Shown piece by piece: positions 41,881 to 54,849 of a stretch of 64,000 nucleotides of DNA. Below the pieces are notes generated by a model that did not search any database, had not been told where the DNA came from, and saw only the letters and a list, made by a program, of their open reading frames with translations. The stretch is from NCBI RefSeq assembly GCF_036588685.1, contig NC_086380.1, forward strand, positions 66,972,180 to 67,036,179, given 5' to 3'. This DNA comes from Mytilus trossulus. Taxonomy: Eukaryota > Mollusca > Bivalvia > Mytilida > Mytilidae. Position 1 is the first letter of the stretch. Every line of letters starts with the position of its first letter. The translations under genes were made by a program, and so were the position numbers.

Positions 41881-42750
41881 TATTATATTTTTTTGCGGAA
41901 AATCTTTCACACCTATCAAACCTGCTTATTATTGATAAAGAAATAAATTCCGTTTTTACAAAAAAAACTTTTTAACACATTATTGTTATATTTAGTCTTT
42001 GGAAATTCGTTGACACTTATCACAACTGCTTATTATGCATAAAGTAATCAATTTGCCTTTAACTTTAATAGATTTGTTGTATTTATCTTTGTTTTTTTAG
42101 AATGTCTGTATGTAATGTATAAATAGTTTGAACGAGCATTTAAATGTATGATATTTAACTTTTAAAAAACATCTACAATCTAAATAAGTCGACCATATAG
42201 ATATATTTTAACATGTATAATTATATTGTTTAGAATTCAAACAAATTCCATTTAAATTTTAGACTTGGAATAGGTATTTTTCACAAGGTTCATTAGACAT
42301 GTGATTAATGTTTAAATGAACAGAAAATGACGTCCATGTTTTCTGGAACATTCTTGTCGAATAACGACTAACAAGTCTATTAGGAAACCACGATTTAAAT
42401 AAAATCAACAGTTAGCTGAATACTATTATGTATACTAAGTGATGTTTATATATTTGGTTCATGTGAGTAACACTTATTATCTATGATTTGTTTATTTTGT
42501 GTAGACTTTTGTATATAGGCACTGTGGTCAATTTTGACAGTATTTTCGACAAAAAATCTGGTTATTGTTATGTGTTATTCTGCGGGCTATCGTCCCAACT
42601 ATTTTACGTGCAATAAGTTATTAACGATTCAACCGATTTTTTTTATAATTTTCAAATATTGTTACCGATGACAAAACGAAGTTCACGTTTGATACTGACA
42701 ATTATTATTTTGAACGGTTGTTGTCGTTGATTCTCCTTCTTCTTTCAATA
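41881..42750. other. intergenic, nothing recognised
   Basis: AT-rich, stops in all frames, no repeat landmarks noted. Confidence 0.4.
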
Positions 42751-42779
42751 CGGAGTCGAACTCTTCCTGAGTGTAAACT

Positions 42780-43760
42780 GACTCTTGCTCTTATTATCAT
42801 GAGGCCTTTCCTCCTCTGTTATCAAAACCAGTAGTAGCTATATACATCTGAGATCTCCGGAGTTCTAGATGTGAGAAGCTCCTCTCAAGTCATCTGGCAG
42901 GATGGTTTGGCTGGTCTTGAACTAGTGTAGCTGATGTTATGTTTTTTGTCGATAAAGTGTTCAATTTCTTGTTTGATCTAGGGAAGAAGTATCTGCACTG
43001 GTATTTTAAAGTACTCTGTTGGTGTATGCGATGGCCTCATCTTGTCCATAAATCTCCAGGTTTGTAGTATTTTGATGGGTCAATGTCCTATCAATCTTGT
43101 AGGCCATGGTGAGGGGCTCTATGCAGCGGTGATATTGAAAGGACTCCCATCTTAGTCTCTACATCTAAGAGATGAACCAACTTTGGGACACGTCTTGATA
43201 TTCGTTGAACACGAGAACTTAGCTGCTATCCTCTGCACTTGTTCTATATACTTTTCAGGGTTTTGTGTGTATAGGTCTCATACAACGCAAGCACATTTAA
43301 GTGTTGGCCTTACCATTGTGATTTAGGCATTATTTTGACTTCAGGTTTACACCGCCCTAGGTTCCTTCTCAGGAAACCTTATGTCATTCATGCTTTACAT
43401 ACCGTCTGGTTAATAAATGTCTGCCGCTGTAGGACGTAATTGATGTTGACTCAAAAGTATTTCCAATGCTCAACTACATCTAAGATGTGACCATGTATTT
43501 GGTAGTTCATAATCAGTGGATTGCTTTTGTTGGTAATCCGTATCACGATGCAATTCTAGGAATAGAAAAACCATCTGCCATCGTAACTCCCATTCTTGGA
43601 GTTTGTTTAGGTCGTCTTGCAGCGTCCTTTATGCTCTTTATTTTTCTATGAACTAGGCAGTCATCTGCGAATAACCTTGCATCAGAAGCTGTAGACTGTA
43701 AAAGTTCGTTTGTATAGCAGTTCGATTTTTGGCTGTTGTTCGTGTGATTCTCTGTCAATT
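42780..43760 (-). pseudogene. LINE relic, RT C-terminal half
   Basis: Read on the minus strand, 43758-43543 gives ARLFADDCLVHRKIKSIKDA, the FADD active-site block of a non-LTR reverse transcriptase. Further left in changing frames are a block resembling CACVV-x-LYTQNPEKYIEQVQ and one with RIAARFVFNEYQDVSQSW, which correspond to the usual C-terminal region of Jockey/I/CR1-type LINEs. Many stops and frameshifts. Different from the LINE at 2250-3260 (opposite strand, different motif context). Confidence 0.7.
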
Positions 43761-43849
43761 GTGTTCTTCAATTTATTTATATTGTAGTCCTGTGGTGTTG
43801 TGTTGTCATTTTGATGCTATATTTCACATGGCCATAAAAGTGCGATGTT

Positions 43850-44290
43850 TGGCATGCCACAAAACCGGGTTCAACCATCATTTTTTCCTTTAAAAATGTC
43901 CTGTACCAAGTCAGGAATATGGCCATTGTAATATTATAGTTCGTTTCTGTGTGTGTGTTATATTTTAACGTTGCGTCGTTTGTTTTCTCTTATTTTTGAG
44001 TGTAAATTCACATTGCAATAAGCCGTGTCACGGTACTTGTCTATCCCAAATTCAATTATTTGGTTTTGATGTTATATTCATTATTCTCGACGAATTTTGT
44101 CTGATGCTCGGTCCGTTTCTGTGTGTGTTACATTTTAGTGTTATGTCGTTGTTCTCCTCTTATATTTAATGCGTTTCCCTCGGTTTTTGTTTGTAACCCT
44201 GATTTGTTTTTGTCCATGGATTTATGAGTTTTGAACAGCGGTATACTACTGTTGCCTTTATTCATAGTCCAGGAGTAAGAGTGGTCTAAT
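43850..44290 (+). repeat. dispersed repeat
   Basis: Same order of landmarks as 28750-28990 (GGTTCAACC, AAAATGTCCTGTACCAAGT, GAACAGCGGTATACTAC), here longer, with a GTTTCTGTGTGTGTTA block present twice (about 43944 and 44119), so it contains an internal duplication. Confidence 0.6.
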
Positions 44291-46130
44291 GATTATCCCA
44301 TGTGGAACCTCTGAGATGACGTAAGGGGGTCATATCATATGTGATTTATGATTGATTGAAAACTGGAATTTCAAATCGTTTCCGTGAAATAACTTGAGAC
44401 AAATTTTATCAATGCTTTATAACTGTAATAATTACTTATTTTTTTGTTACTTTTGACAAATTGAAAAGTAAGTTAAGTTCATAATTGACAATTTTAAATC
44501 TGTTCATTAAGGATTTATGCTCCGTATTAGTTTGATAATGACATTTTAAGTCGTCATTTCTGGCAATAAGATAAGAAAGTATGTGCTTAAACTTTGCGCA
44601 CATTAATACGTTGTTACCAATAACAAAATGTCTACCCATAGCCGCACATAAATTGCAGACATTGATTCATTAAAAACATTTAATAGCTTGTTTCCTAGCA
44701 AAATAGTCTTAAATATGCGTCTTTAAGGATATCGTGTTATGTAACTTGGTGTTCAAGTACGTATTGGCTCAATCTATAGTAGAGGGGTTGAGATCTCAGA
44801 AAACATTTTAACCCCGCAACATTTTTGTGCCTGTTCTAGGTCAAGACTATCTATTCTCTATTAGTCTTGTATGTTTTTTTATATTTTATTTTTCTTCGCT
44901 GTTAACTACTATTCAATTGATCATTCACAAGATTAAATACATTGAAATTCCGAAATCACATACACATGATACAGTTAGGATGAAGTCAACAAAATGATTT
45001 TGATTAATAAATATTTGATGAGTTTGCCATTAACCGTACACCAGTTACCTCTACCGGCCGACTTGTTTTATGGAAATCATATCCACTCATCAATGTTCAA
45101 AAAAACCCTCAAAGACAAAAAGAGAAACAAAACATCTATCAAAGCACTTTAATTTCACTTCAAGATAGCTGGGATGTCTTCCTTTGTCTTTGATTTTGAA
45201 ATAGCATATAGCAAGTGCTCTAAATTTGTAAAGTCTTATAAAATGAATAACTGGAGAAAAGAATGTTAATCTAATTCTTGAAACAATGCATATAATTTAT
45301 TTATCATCAATTTAGTCTTCTGTGCACGGTTTAATCATTTTTTTTTCTCGAATAAATCTCGTATAATTTAGTTTTATGGCCTCGATGTTTATGTTTTGTG
45401 TTGTATTCGCACTTGCAATTGCGTATTGCGATCACAGGATTTTCACGAGAAAGGTCATGATGCATACGAAAAACATATCGGCGAATTGTTTGAATGCTGG
45501 AAGCAATCAATTAAAAAGAAAACAAAACCTCTTCTAAATTTAGACAAATTATAGAATTTCCTCGAGAAAAATTGTACGTACTTAGATTTTATAATAAAAA
45601 GTTGCCATTTACTCAAAACATATGCATACTTTTTTTCTAATTTAAAGTTTCGTTCGACTTTAAAGAAATGTGCAAATTTCAAGATTTGTATGTGATTCAT
45701 TAGTAAGACTTTTTATGTTTCTAAAGAAAATTGTGTGTTTTATCATGTTTACTGACTGAAATTTACAAAAAAAAGAAAGATTTGGTTTGCCTATATTCTT
45801 ATATAGCAAGAAAAGGTGTCCGGTAACCCAATTTTTGCTTTTTCCTATCCAAAAGCTTATTATGAGAGCTATCTCCTTATATATTATCTCAAAGTTCTAT
45901 AGTGAATTTTCTTAGTACTATGAAAAAATCCCGGTGATCCATACTTTTTATGAATTTTTGAAAAAAGTACGATATAAACTTTATTTAGACGAACATTCTA
46001 TGGATTTTATTTTAAACCCTTATCTACCTGAAGACATTTCGATAATGTCTTGTCAATTGGTAAACAACATTTTAGTCGGGGTTAACATGAAATAAGGGAT
46101 ATTTATTATATCGACACTATAATATATACA
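44291..46130. other. intergenic, mostly unrecognised
   Basis: A fragment of the repeat tail (AACCCCGCAAC, GTGCCTGTTCTAGGTCA) lies near 44810-44850. The rest is AT-rich without supported features. Confidence 0.4.
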
Positions 46131-46134
46131 TGAA

Positions 46135-46345
46135 TAAGACGATGTGGTATGGGTGCCAATGAGACAACTATTTTTGCAAGTCACAATATGTGTAACAAGT
46201 AAACATTTATAAGTAATTGAACGACCTTCGACAGGGAGCCTTGGTTCACACTGAACAATAAGCTATAAAGGGCCTCAAAACGGCTAGTTTAAAACAAATC
46301 AAACAGAAAAACCAACGGTCTTATCTGATAAAAAAACAAGAAATA
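46135..46345 (+). repeat. dispersed mussel repeat
   Basis: Copy of the 32085-32520 family: GACGATGTGGTATGGGTGCC, CGACAGGGAGCCTTGGTTCA, AGCTATAAAGGGCCTC, CAGAAAAACCAACGGTC. Confidence 0.75.
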
Positions 46346-47579
46346 TATGTTTCATACCTTGATCGTTTCCTCGATATTGACAAAGATATAAGACTTCAAA
46401 ATAAGATTTAGTGATGTTTTCAACCTTCCAATTGTCAAATGCCAATTTAATCAGCAGTTAAATACAATCTGTTCCATCGCACGGCGGTTACACGTTTTTA
46501 ATCGTACGTTGCACTCGTGCATGTGCACACTATATGGACCGAATAAGAAGAGATGTACACAAAATGTGTTTCAAGTTTTTACGAAAACCATTCGATTACA
46601 TACGTTTGTTTGTGTTAATTTGCATTGTCTTTCTAATCGCTTTACGAGAAATTAACATAGTTAGATTAATTTAATGCAAGTTTGTGTTTTATTTTTGCTC
46701 ATATGATTCATGTGGTTAGTCTATATGTGTTTAGTGTTTCTTTGTTACAACGACGTGGCTCTTTACTTAAACATCCCGTCATTTTTCTATGATTGTTTGT
46801 GTATTTCTATCTTTCATGCTTGCTAATTTGATAAATATGCTATGTGTATATGCCTTTCAAGTATCTTTGTTACATATGACGTGGCTCTGTACTTATACAT
46901 TGTGCTAGCGTGCCATAGTAAAATTACATTATTGAACTTGTATGTTTTATAAAGATTACGATAATAATAAAATATTGACTGCTATAACACTATTTTGACA
47001 TTTTACCGAGTATTTTTGTTTTGTTCACACTTCGTTTTCAATATAATGGAAATGTTATGCGACTGTCTTACAAGTGAGAGGTAATGCTAGCTTTAAATAA
47101 AGTTTTATCATCTATTCTGAACCGAAGAAAATGTCCGTTCTAAGTCAGGAATATGACAGTTGTTATCCATTCGTTAGATGTGTTTGAGCTTTCGATTTTG
47201 CCATTTGATAAGGGACTTTTTATATTTTCCTCGAAGTTCAGTATTTTTGTAATTATTTTGTTGTTATACTCTCATTAATATTCAGATTGAACTAGGTTTA
47301 CCTGTACGTTGTGTGTTATATGTTTCTGTCTGTAAGTTGTTTAGTGTTCCTCGTTCTGTCTGAACTCTACCAGACATGTTTAACCCCGCCACATTCTGTA
47401 TTTGCCTATTCTAAGTCAGTTTTAGAATTCATCAGACCGTTAGTTTTCTTGTCTGATTTATTTCACATTTTGTCAATTTTTTTATAGCTTTTTATAAGCT
47501 ATAGATTTTGTTAATCGTTGAATAGCATACGATAACCTAAAATCACATTTCTTCGAGCCAAAACTTGTATGCCAATAGA
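46346..47579. other. intergenic with repeat fragments
   Basis: AT-rich. Two similar blocks around 46735 and 46865 share TTTGTTACA and ACGTGGCTCT with ACTTA, suggesting an old local duplication about 120 bp apart. Around 47130-47460 are inverted pieces of the repeat tails (TCTAAGTCAGGAATATGACA, TTTAACCCCGCCACATTCTG). Confidence 0.45.
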
Positions 47580-47750
47580 TACAAGACGATGTGGTATGAG
47601 TGTCAATAAAACAACTCTTCATCCAAGTCACAGTTTGTAAAAATAACACCATTATATATGTAGGTCAAAGTGCAGTCTTCAACACAGATGTACATCGAAC
47701 AGCCCGGGCCATACAATGTTACTGGTGCTAAACCATTTAAACGGGAAAAA
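47580..47750 (+). repeat. dispersed mussel repeat
   Basis: Copy of the 32085-32520 family starting AAGACGATGTGGTATGAGTG and ending AAACCATTTAAACGGGAAAA. The retrozyme-like block begins right after it. Confidence 0.7.
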
Positions 47751-47754
47751 GGTG

Positions 47755-47885
47755 TCCTCAATGCTCTTCAACTTTGTATATGTTTGGCTTTTTTAACTGT
47801 TTTGATCTGAGCGTCACTGATGAGTCTTATGTAGACGAAACGCGCTCCTGGCGTATTAAATTATAATCCTGGTACCTTTGATAAC
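47755..47885 (+). mobile_element. retrozyme-like short repeat with hammerhead motif
   Basis: Starts CCTCAATGCTCTTCAACTTT (the complement of the body block at 4498-4650 and 6380-6480), contains a hammerhead core and ends AATCCTGGTACCTTTGATAA. A related tail, TTCCTGGTACCTTTGTTAAC, occurs alone near 53240. Recurrence of the same body with and without a ribozyme suggests a non-autonomous mobile family. Confidence 0.55.
47817..47855 (+). ncRNA. hammerhead ribozyme core (type I-like)
   Basis: CTGATGA (47817-47823), stem II GTCT-TATGT-AGAC (47824-47836), GAAA (47837-47840), stem III ACGC/GCGT closing a 7-nt loop (47840-47843 with 47851-47854), then A47855 as the cleavage-site base (GTA). All invariant core nucleotides are present. 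Stem I is weak: the bases before CTGATGA (GAGCGTCA) do not pair well with those after 47855, so activity in the monomer is doubtful. Bivalve genomes are known to carry many type I hammerheads. Confidence 0.6.
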
Positions 47886-50800
47886 TATCTATATAATTAA
47901 CGAGGCACAATATTGTAACTTCACATCATAGAAAGACATATTATAAAATATCAATTGAAATTGCTTAATGCAATCAAAAGACATATTAACACAAGTGAAC
48001 ATACACTGAACAAATAAATATGATCTATGACATAATATAAAATCAAAATCAATGAAATAAAAGATGATAAAATAAAGGCAACAGTAGTATATCGCTGTGA
48101 GATGTGAAATATTTTCTGAATTATAATGAACCATTTAGTAGCCAATCTTCATTGATTCTTTTCATGATACAACAATCAACACATTTCCTCATATTTGCTT
48201 GCTTAATTTTACAAGTTAAGGGCATATCCAACAGTTTATTTCTGACGGTGAGAATTTTTTCCCTTTAAGATATTTTATTCTTCAATTGACAGAGAATCAA
48301 ATTTTGCCAAAAAAAATATATGTTGTCGATTTCGTTTTTGCAAAAAATGCTGCTGAAAATTGAACATTTTTGCAATTTTGGAGTAAAAACGTTTTTTTAA
48401 TTAAAAAAATTAAATATGATTTTTCAATCAACATATACTTATATAATTGGGCTCAAATTGAAGCAAAATAATTTAAGATGGTAAGAAAAATCTAACTTTA
48501 CCCTTTAAAGCATTAATTCTTACTCATATAAAGCCAAAAACGTCATGGTGGACCCAAACAACGGCAAGAAATGAACATTTGAAATGCACATTTTTGATTT
48601 TTTTTTAAATATTTCTAACGGTGTCGATTTGGCCAAAGTAAGATATGTTATTCTTTGAAAAAAATGGAACGTCATAACGTTTTGAAAAAAAGTTGTCACC
48701 ATACTCGTTTTTGAAGAAAATTGAGAAATATAAATTTGTTTACCCAATCCCTCCCGTAAGCCTCACAAATTGCGCCAAAAATTAAGACGTTTTCCGAAAA
48801 TAACGTTATATTTCCCCGCTAATTTTTCAAAGGTCGTGCGACGGTGTGGCAGACAAATGTATTTACACTGTGACTTTGTTGGGTAGTTGTCTCGATAGCA
48901 CTCATATCGTATCTTCTTATTTATAATGAACCAGTATCTGGACGATATAACAATTCAGTTAGTTTTACTATTGTGTTCTTCAAAATTGTGAAACCCGTGT
49001 GTGAAACATACAAACCGTGGAATAACAAACTATTAAAATAGTCCCTCTTGTATCTTTCATCCCTCTTTTAAAAAAACAAAAGTATTACACGTTAGAAATC
49101 CGTTTCTGTGTCTCGGTCTATAGTACAAAGCAGGGTTAGTTTTCATATTATATTTCCATTTGATTTTTTGTTCTGAATATTCATTTAGTATGCCACTTGA
49201 CGTCCGTCATCCATAATCATTATTTATTTTACCGTTACTTTACAATGAAGCGTTTTGCTTATACTGATTTATATTACACCGTCTATAATTTCACATATCG
49301 AAATAAACAAAGAGCACGTGAAATTTTGCAACCAAACACTTGTCTAAAAACTCACTGACTCCGTATTATTTATTCATTTTGCAGTTTCGGGCTTTTTATT
49401 CTTTATAGGCTTCTATCCATAAAAAAATTCTGTATGTTGACTCTTAGTGTTTTGAATTATATGGGTAGTTGGGTTGCTGTCGTATTAATGTATACCTTTA
49501 AAATCTTTTTCAAAACAAAAGGATTGATTTGGGTATGGAAATATTCACATCTCTGGACTTCTCCCGTCCGACAGTATATCTTTGCTAAAATTTGGTGCGG
49601 CCGTTTAGCTGCTCGGATGTATAAATTTGCAGCCTCATTTAGTCGAAATAAAAATGTCGAATATCCGATGCATAGTGCAGTGAGAGTTTTGCGCTATCTA
49701 TACGTTAAAAGAACATCAAAATAAATGATTGAAGGGATATACGAACTTCGAATAAAATCTCTAAACAACAAAAAAAGTTACATGAACCTTCAAATAAGTC
49801 ACATTGCTGATTTTAACACATCTGTTGCGCCTTTTGCAGTTGTAGATGAAAAAAACAACTTTATTTAACAAAAGAGATCAGTAAAACAATAAATTGAGAA
49901 TAATCGATAGGGCCGAAAAGCGAGCCTGACTGCCGTTGTTTTACGCTTCAATGTACATGATATATGAGTTATTGCATATACACAATGGAGATTGTTTTCT
50001 GTTCTACTGCCCTCGACCTAGGTTGGTTGCGTACAATGTAACCACTGATGTTGACAACTATTTTATTATTAATTATTCAAACAAATAAATTCAGAGAAAA
50101 AAATGCGGAAAGAAAGTCTAAAATTTTCGTTTGAAAATCAAATATGAATAAAAATAAAATACCAAAACTGAAAAACTGTTTGAGACAATAATCAGTTGAG
50201 AACTTATGATTATGCATCACTATATGAAACTGATAAATTGATTGCTCCCGTGCTCCAGTGGCAAATGTATCACGCATATTTACGACGTGGCGAAAGTGGA
50301 TCTGAAGTAAATCATTGATACATTATCATGATGAAGAGTTTGCTAGCGGTAAAACGTATGCCGTACTAGAATAAAGTTGAATAAGATCAAGATTTTGGCC
50401 CCCTACCCCCATTCTCCAATTTTGAATTATGGTATTTCAATGGCTTTTTTTTTCCCTATCCTAATATGGACCCGCTGATTTTGTAAGGGGGTGTCTTATT
50501 AGTCAAGACCTACATGAAGACCTACATCGGTTTTTTTTTGCTAAATTATATTTGTTTCCTCATACACCTTAAACACCAAAATCGTCAGATATTTTCTACT
50601 TGTATGTCAGTGTAAATATTACAATGTTTTCCTATTTCAGTTTTTTTTTTATTACAGTGTCATCTTTTGTTTTACATTGTTAACGAGTTAAAGGTCGTAT
50701 TCATATAAAGATCTACTGTACATTAATAGCACTTCAACGCAAAGCTAGATGCACGATGAATGTTAGTTTACACCGTATTTTATTTTTCTCAAGAAACCTT

Positions 50801-52783
50801 TTTTTTCATCTTTCTCAAGTAAAACCAAACTTTGAGTTTTCTATTCTGAATGACAAAATCTCGGAAAAGTTTGGTAAAGAATTAATTATAATTTGCATTC
50901 TAATGCAATAATAAATCATTCCGCATTGGTTCTCGTTGATTCCTACTGCATGAATTGAAGATAATTTCAATAAAACTGAAACTTAAGTGAGTATGGTCTA
51001 TAATGATCAAGATAATTGCAGTTCTTTATGATAGACGAAGAGGACAAAAATATTTTGAGATTTCAAAGCTTTGAGTTCTATTTTCTGTTAATATTCTGTA
51101 TGAGTTTTTTGCAGATTCCCGCCGTGCCCTTTCCTTTGATGAAAGAACCCTTCCTTTCCAGACGACCATAGCAATTCCAATGGTGATTCCGTTATGACGT
51201 CGTTGAAACAACGTTAAATTACGGGAAACAATAGACGACGTTTACGTTTGTTATAACCTCCCCTGAAACTGTTGGATATGCCCTTAATAAATTCAATCCA
51301 ACTAAATATGTTTCGATTCCGTTTAGAAATTTTGTGAATTCACTACCTTATATTTATTAAATCTAGAAACTCTGCAATACCGAAGCGCTTTAATATAGAA
51401 TTCAAATATATCTTTTAAACTTTATAAGAAATTTCTGTTGGTTTCAATCAGCCAGTGGTAATAGTGAGTAGTAATCTACGAAAGCCGAGAATGGTAATTC
51501 TGAACTCGCAAATCAAGAAAGATAATCCGGTTTATAACAGTTGAAATAAAACTACAACAAATATTATCTTAATCTCATCATTTCATCCTATATATATACC
51601 GTAGATTAATAGCATAATTGTGCACAGATAAATAATAAAACTTTTAAAAGGAAATGTGCCGACATTATGTCAAATAAGTGAGATATTTCTTGTAGATCAT
51701 ACTTCGAGAGAAGGGATATCGAGTGTCACTTCAATCCTTTATCTAAAGCTCATTAAAATTAGTCGAAATTTCATTTGTAAAGGGCAAACATGTAATAGTC
51801 AGTTGAGAAAAAAAAAACATATTCTGTTACACTTTTTATAAGTTTATATGTTATGTCAAATGGAATGAGTTAAATTGTCACGTTATGGTTTTTTAAAAAT
51901 TACCACTAAACATAAATGATCTGATACATGAATTTTATCACTTTTTTCTATGCATTCAAAAACTCCAGTTTAATTATTTATTGCATACATGATATAGCAA
52001 CCTTTTCATGTGCATTCCAACACACCTCGGATAAATAATATTACTCAAACATATATTGTGACTTTTTTCCTTCGACTTTTTTTCTTGAGACTTGTTTGCC
52101 TGTGACATTGTTTTCTTACGGATTTTGTGACTTTTTTTGCGTGACTTTTTTCCGTTTACCCGTATATCATATATCATTTATTTAGGGTAAAAATTCTCGT
52201 ATATCATATCAATACTCCTCAAATGCCAACTTATTGGAGACTAATTATTTTTGAACTACTGATCTGCATTCTCAAATAAATTAAGGTCAATTACCGAGTT
52301 TATATGCGATCCCAGACTTCAGTCGATTTTATGTAAATGTATATTTATACTAAATTTTAAATATTTTTTTTAGATAAAGCACATATGATAAGTGATTTAG
52401 TATATCAATGAAATTGAAATAAATATACCACAGGTACAGTAAAGTCAAAGCAATCAGAAATAGACATCTAAAAATTTACGGAATGAAAGAGGCTATTTGA
52501 ATTTTTCAATTGTGAACTTTCCATTTCAGTGAATATACAATGTTAACCATACGATAGGATGGTATATTGTTTGGTTTCTTAAAAAGGGTTGCGTCTTGCA
52601 AGGACTAAGGGTTTCAAATGGTAAAGTTGGATTTATTTCTATGAAGGTTTTACGGGCTCTTTGCCTTGTTTAAATGAGTTTGTGTACTTAACGATTTTAT
52701 AAATTAGCTTTCAGTAGTATATTAGATGCAATCTGTGTTAGCTTTCGTACGAACGGGGAAACATGATAGATTCATATATGATT
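47886..52783. other. gene-poor intergenic stretch
   Basis: Almost 5 kb of AT-rich DNA. A 96-codon plus-strand frame at 49434-49724 (MLTLSVLNYMGSWVAVVLMY onward) is the only sizeable ORF. It has hydrophobic and Trp-rich parts but no family match and no regulatory support. A short piece of the mussel repeat (GGTAGTTGTCTCGATAGCAC) is at about 48881. No RNA gene seen. Confidence 0.4.
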
Positions 52784-52910
52784 TTTAAGTTTTGAATTTT
52801 GAAATTTAAATTTTAAATTTTGAATTTTGAAATTTAAATTTTAAATTTTGAATTTAGAAATTTAAATTTTGAATTTTGAATATTATATAGAATTTTGAAT
52901 TTAAAATTTA
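52784..52910. repeat. A/T-only tandem repeat
   Basis: About 125 bp made of AAATTT, TTTTAAATT and TTTTGAATTTTG units. A 35-bp block (from TTTTGAATTTTGAAATTTAA) is repeated at least twice. It can fold on itself because the unit is nearly self-complementary. Confidence 0.85.
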
Positions 52911-54289
52911 GAATGTTGATTGATTCGTGTCGGCTATCATAGTTAGCAGAACAATAAAAGAATACAACAGTTCAATAGCAGAAAACAATTGAATATAAAG
53001 AAATAAATGGCAATATCAATCAAAGAGAAGTAGATCACACAAAAATATAAATAATTACCTGGTTAAAACTGGATCTTAAATCATGTATATACACTATCAA
53101 AATTAGAATACTCCTTGTTTCAACTAAATTTATTAATAAAATTCGTAATTCAATTGCAAAACACATTTTATAATTGTACTTTTCAATCAAGTACTCTTAT
53201 ATATCGACATTTAAATAAGGAAATACTCATATCTATCTATTCCTGGTACCTTTGTTAACTATCCTGCAATAAGTGTCCTCTTCCTCTGAAAATAACTACA
53301 ATTGAAATATTTGATTGTCATCATTTATGCCTTTATTGAAATTTTGTATTATAACTGGTTGTGACAAACAAACAAAAAATAAAAGATACGTATCTAATTT
53401 CTGAGTCCGGTACTGCCTTTTTATGACCTTTTGTTAAAATAGTTTATTCTATCGATTTCGAACAGAACATGTCTAAAATCTCGGGATATGTAAAATAAAA
53501 ACATAATAAATGAGTATAAGTTGAAACGGGATCCTTGTTGAAATGAAACAGCAATTGGGATCGTGTTGTTTATTTTTTATTTTTCTATGTTGTGTCATGT
53601 GTACTTTTGTTTGTCTGTTTGTCTTTTTCATTTTTAGCCATGGCGTTGTCAGTGTATTTTAGACTTATGAGTTTGACTGTCCCTTTGGTATCTTTCGTCC
53701 CTTTTTTTGTACAGAGATGTAAACAAAAGGATGTGTCACCCTGCCGAGCTCGAAACTTAAGTATACTGTGAAGTCTGATCAAAAACCCTTATAGGACTTA
53801 TAGTTTAAAAAAACCAAATCCACAACATAATAAAATGAATAAACCTGTAATCTAAAGTCAAGTTGATTTGTGTATGCTTATTTGGGCTTCTGTGTTTTGA
53901 TTTTATAGTGATTACCTAATGTTGATTGCTGTACCCCTAACGTGTTTTTCCCAATGATTCACATAAGGTAATGCGTCACCTGTTATGTTTCCTTGTAAAA
54001 AACTGTGAACAATATAATAAAGGACGTTTCACTATTTTGACAGACATATTCATTTTTTCTGATTTTTTCTGCAATTATCTTAAATGATGAGAGAAGTGAG
54101 TTTTATAACTTATAAATGTATTCAAGAAGCCAAAAACATATAATATGTATTGCATTAAGTATATTACATCTCGCATCTTGCAGATCTTTGTAAAACAATG
54201 AATCCCTCTATAGTATAAACACTATTTTTATGAAGACTTGGTAGATTATATTTTTATTGCCGGCCTCCACATACCGAATCATCATAGAA
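52911..54289. other. intergenic, nothing recognised
   Basis: AT-rich. A lone retrozyme-tail fragment lies at about 53240-53262. A 65-codon minus-strand frame near 53585 shows no domain. Confidence 0.4.
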
Positions 54290-54600
54290 ATTATAATAAT
54301 AAAATTGAGAATGAAAATGGGGAATGCGTCCTTCAGCTGGCCCCTAAACAAATATATACTAGTTCAGTGATAATGAACGCCATACTAATTTCCAAATTGT
54401 ACACAAGAAACTAAAATTAAAATAATACAAGACTAACAAAGGCCAGAGGCTCCTGACTTGGGACAGGCGCAAAAATGCGGCGGGGTTAAACATGTTTGTG
54501 AGATCTCAACCCTCCCCTATACCTCTAACCAATGTAGGAAAGTAAACGCATAACAATACGCACATTAAAATTCAGTTCAAGAGAAGTCCGAGTCTGATGT
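54290..54600 (+). repeat. dispersed mussel repeat, third family
   Basis: Landmarks AAATTGAGAATGAAAATGGG, CAGCTGGCCCCTAAACAAAT, GGCTCCTGACTTGGGACAGG, GCGGCGGGGTTAAACATGTT. An inverted copy lies at 58960-59290, and fragments near 60460, 60770, 62680 and the right window edge. Confidence 0.8.
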
Positions 54601-54849
54601 CAGAAGATGTAACCAAGAAAATAAACAAAACGACAATAATACATAAATAACAACAGACTACTAGCAGTTAACTGACATGCCAGCTCCAGACTTCAATTAA
54701 ACTAACTGAAAGATTATGATTTCATCATATGAACATCAGGCACAATCCTTCCCGTTAGGGGTTTAGTATCATACCATCATAACATATATGAGAAGAACAT
54801 AACCCGTGTCATGCCAACAACTGTTTTTAGAATAAATGTGTTTAGTTCC

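Noticed and set aside
49434..49724. 96-codon plus-strand ORF with hydrophobic N-terminus
   Set aside because: No family signature, no promoter or splice support. A 96-codon frame is possible by chance in this length of DNA.
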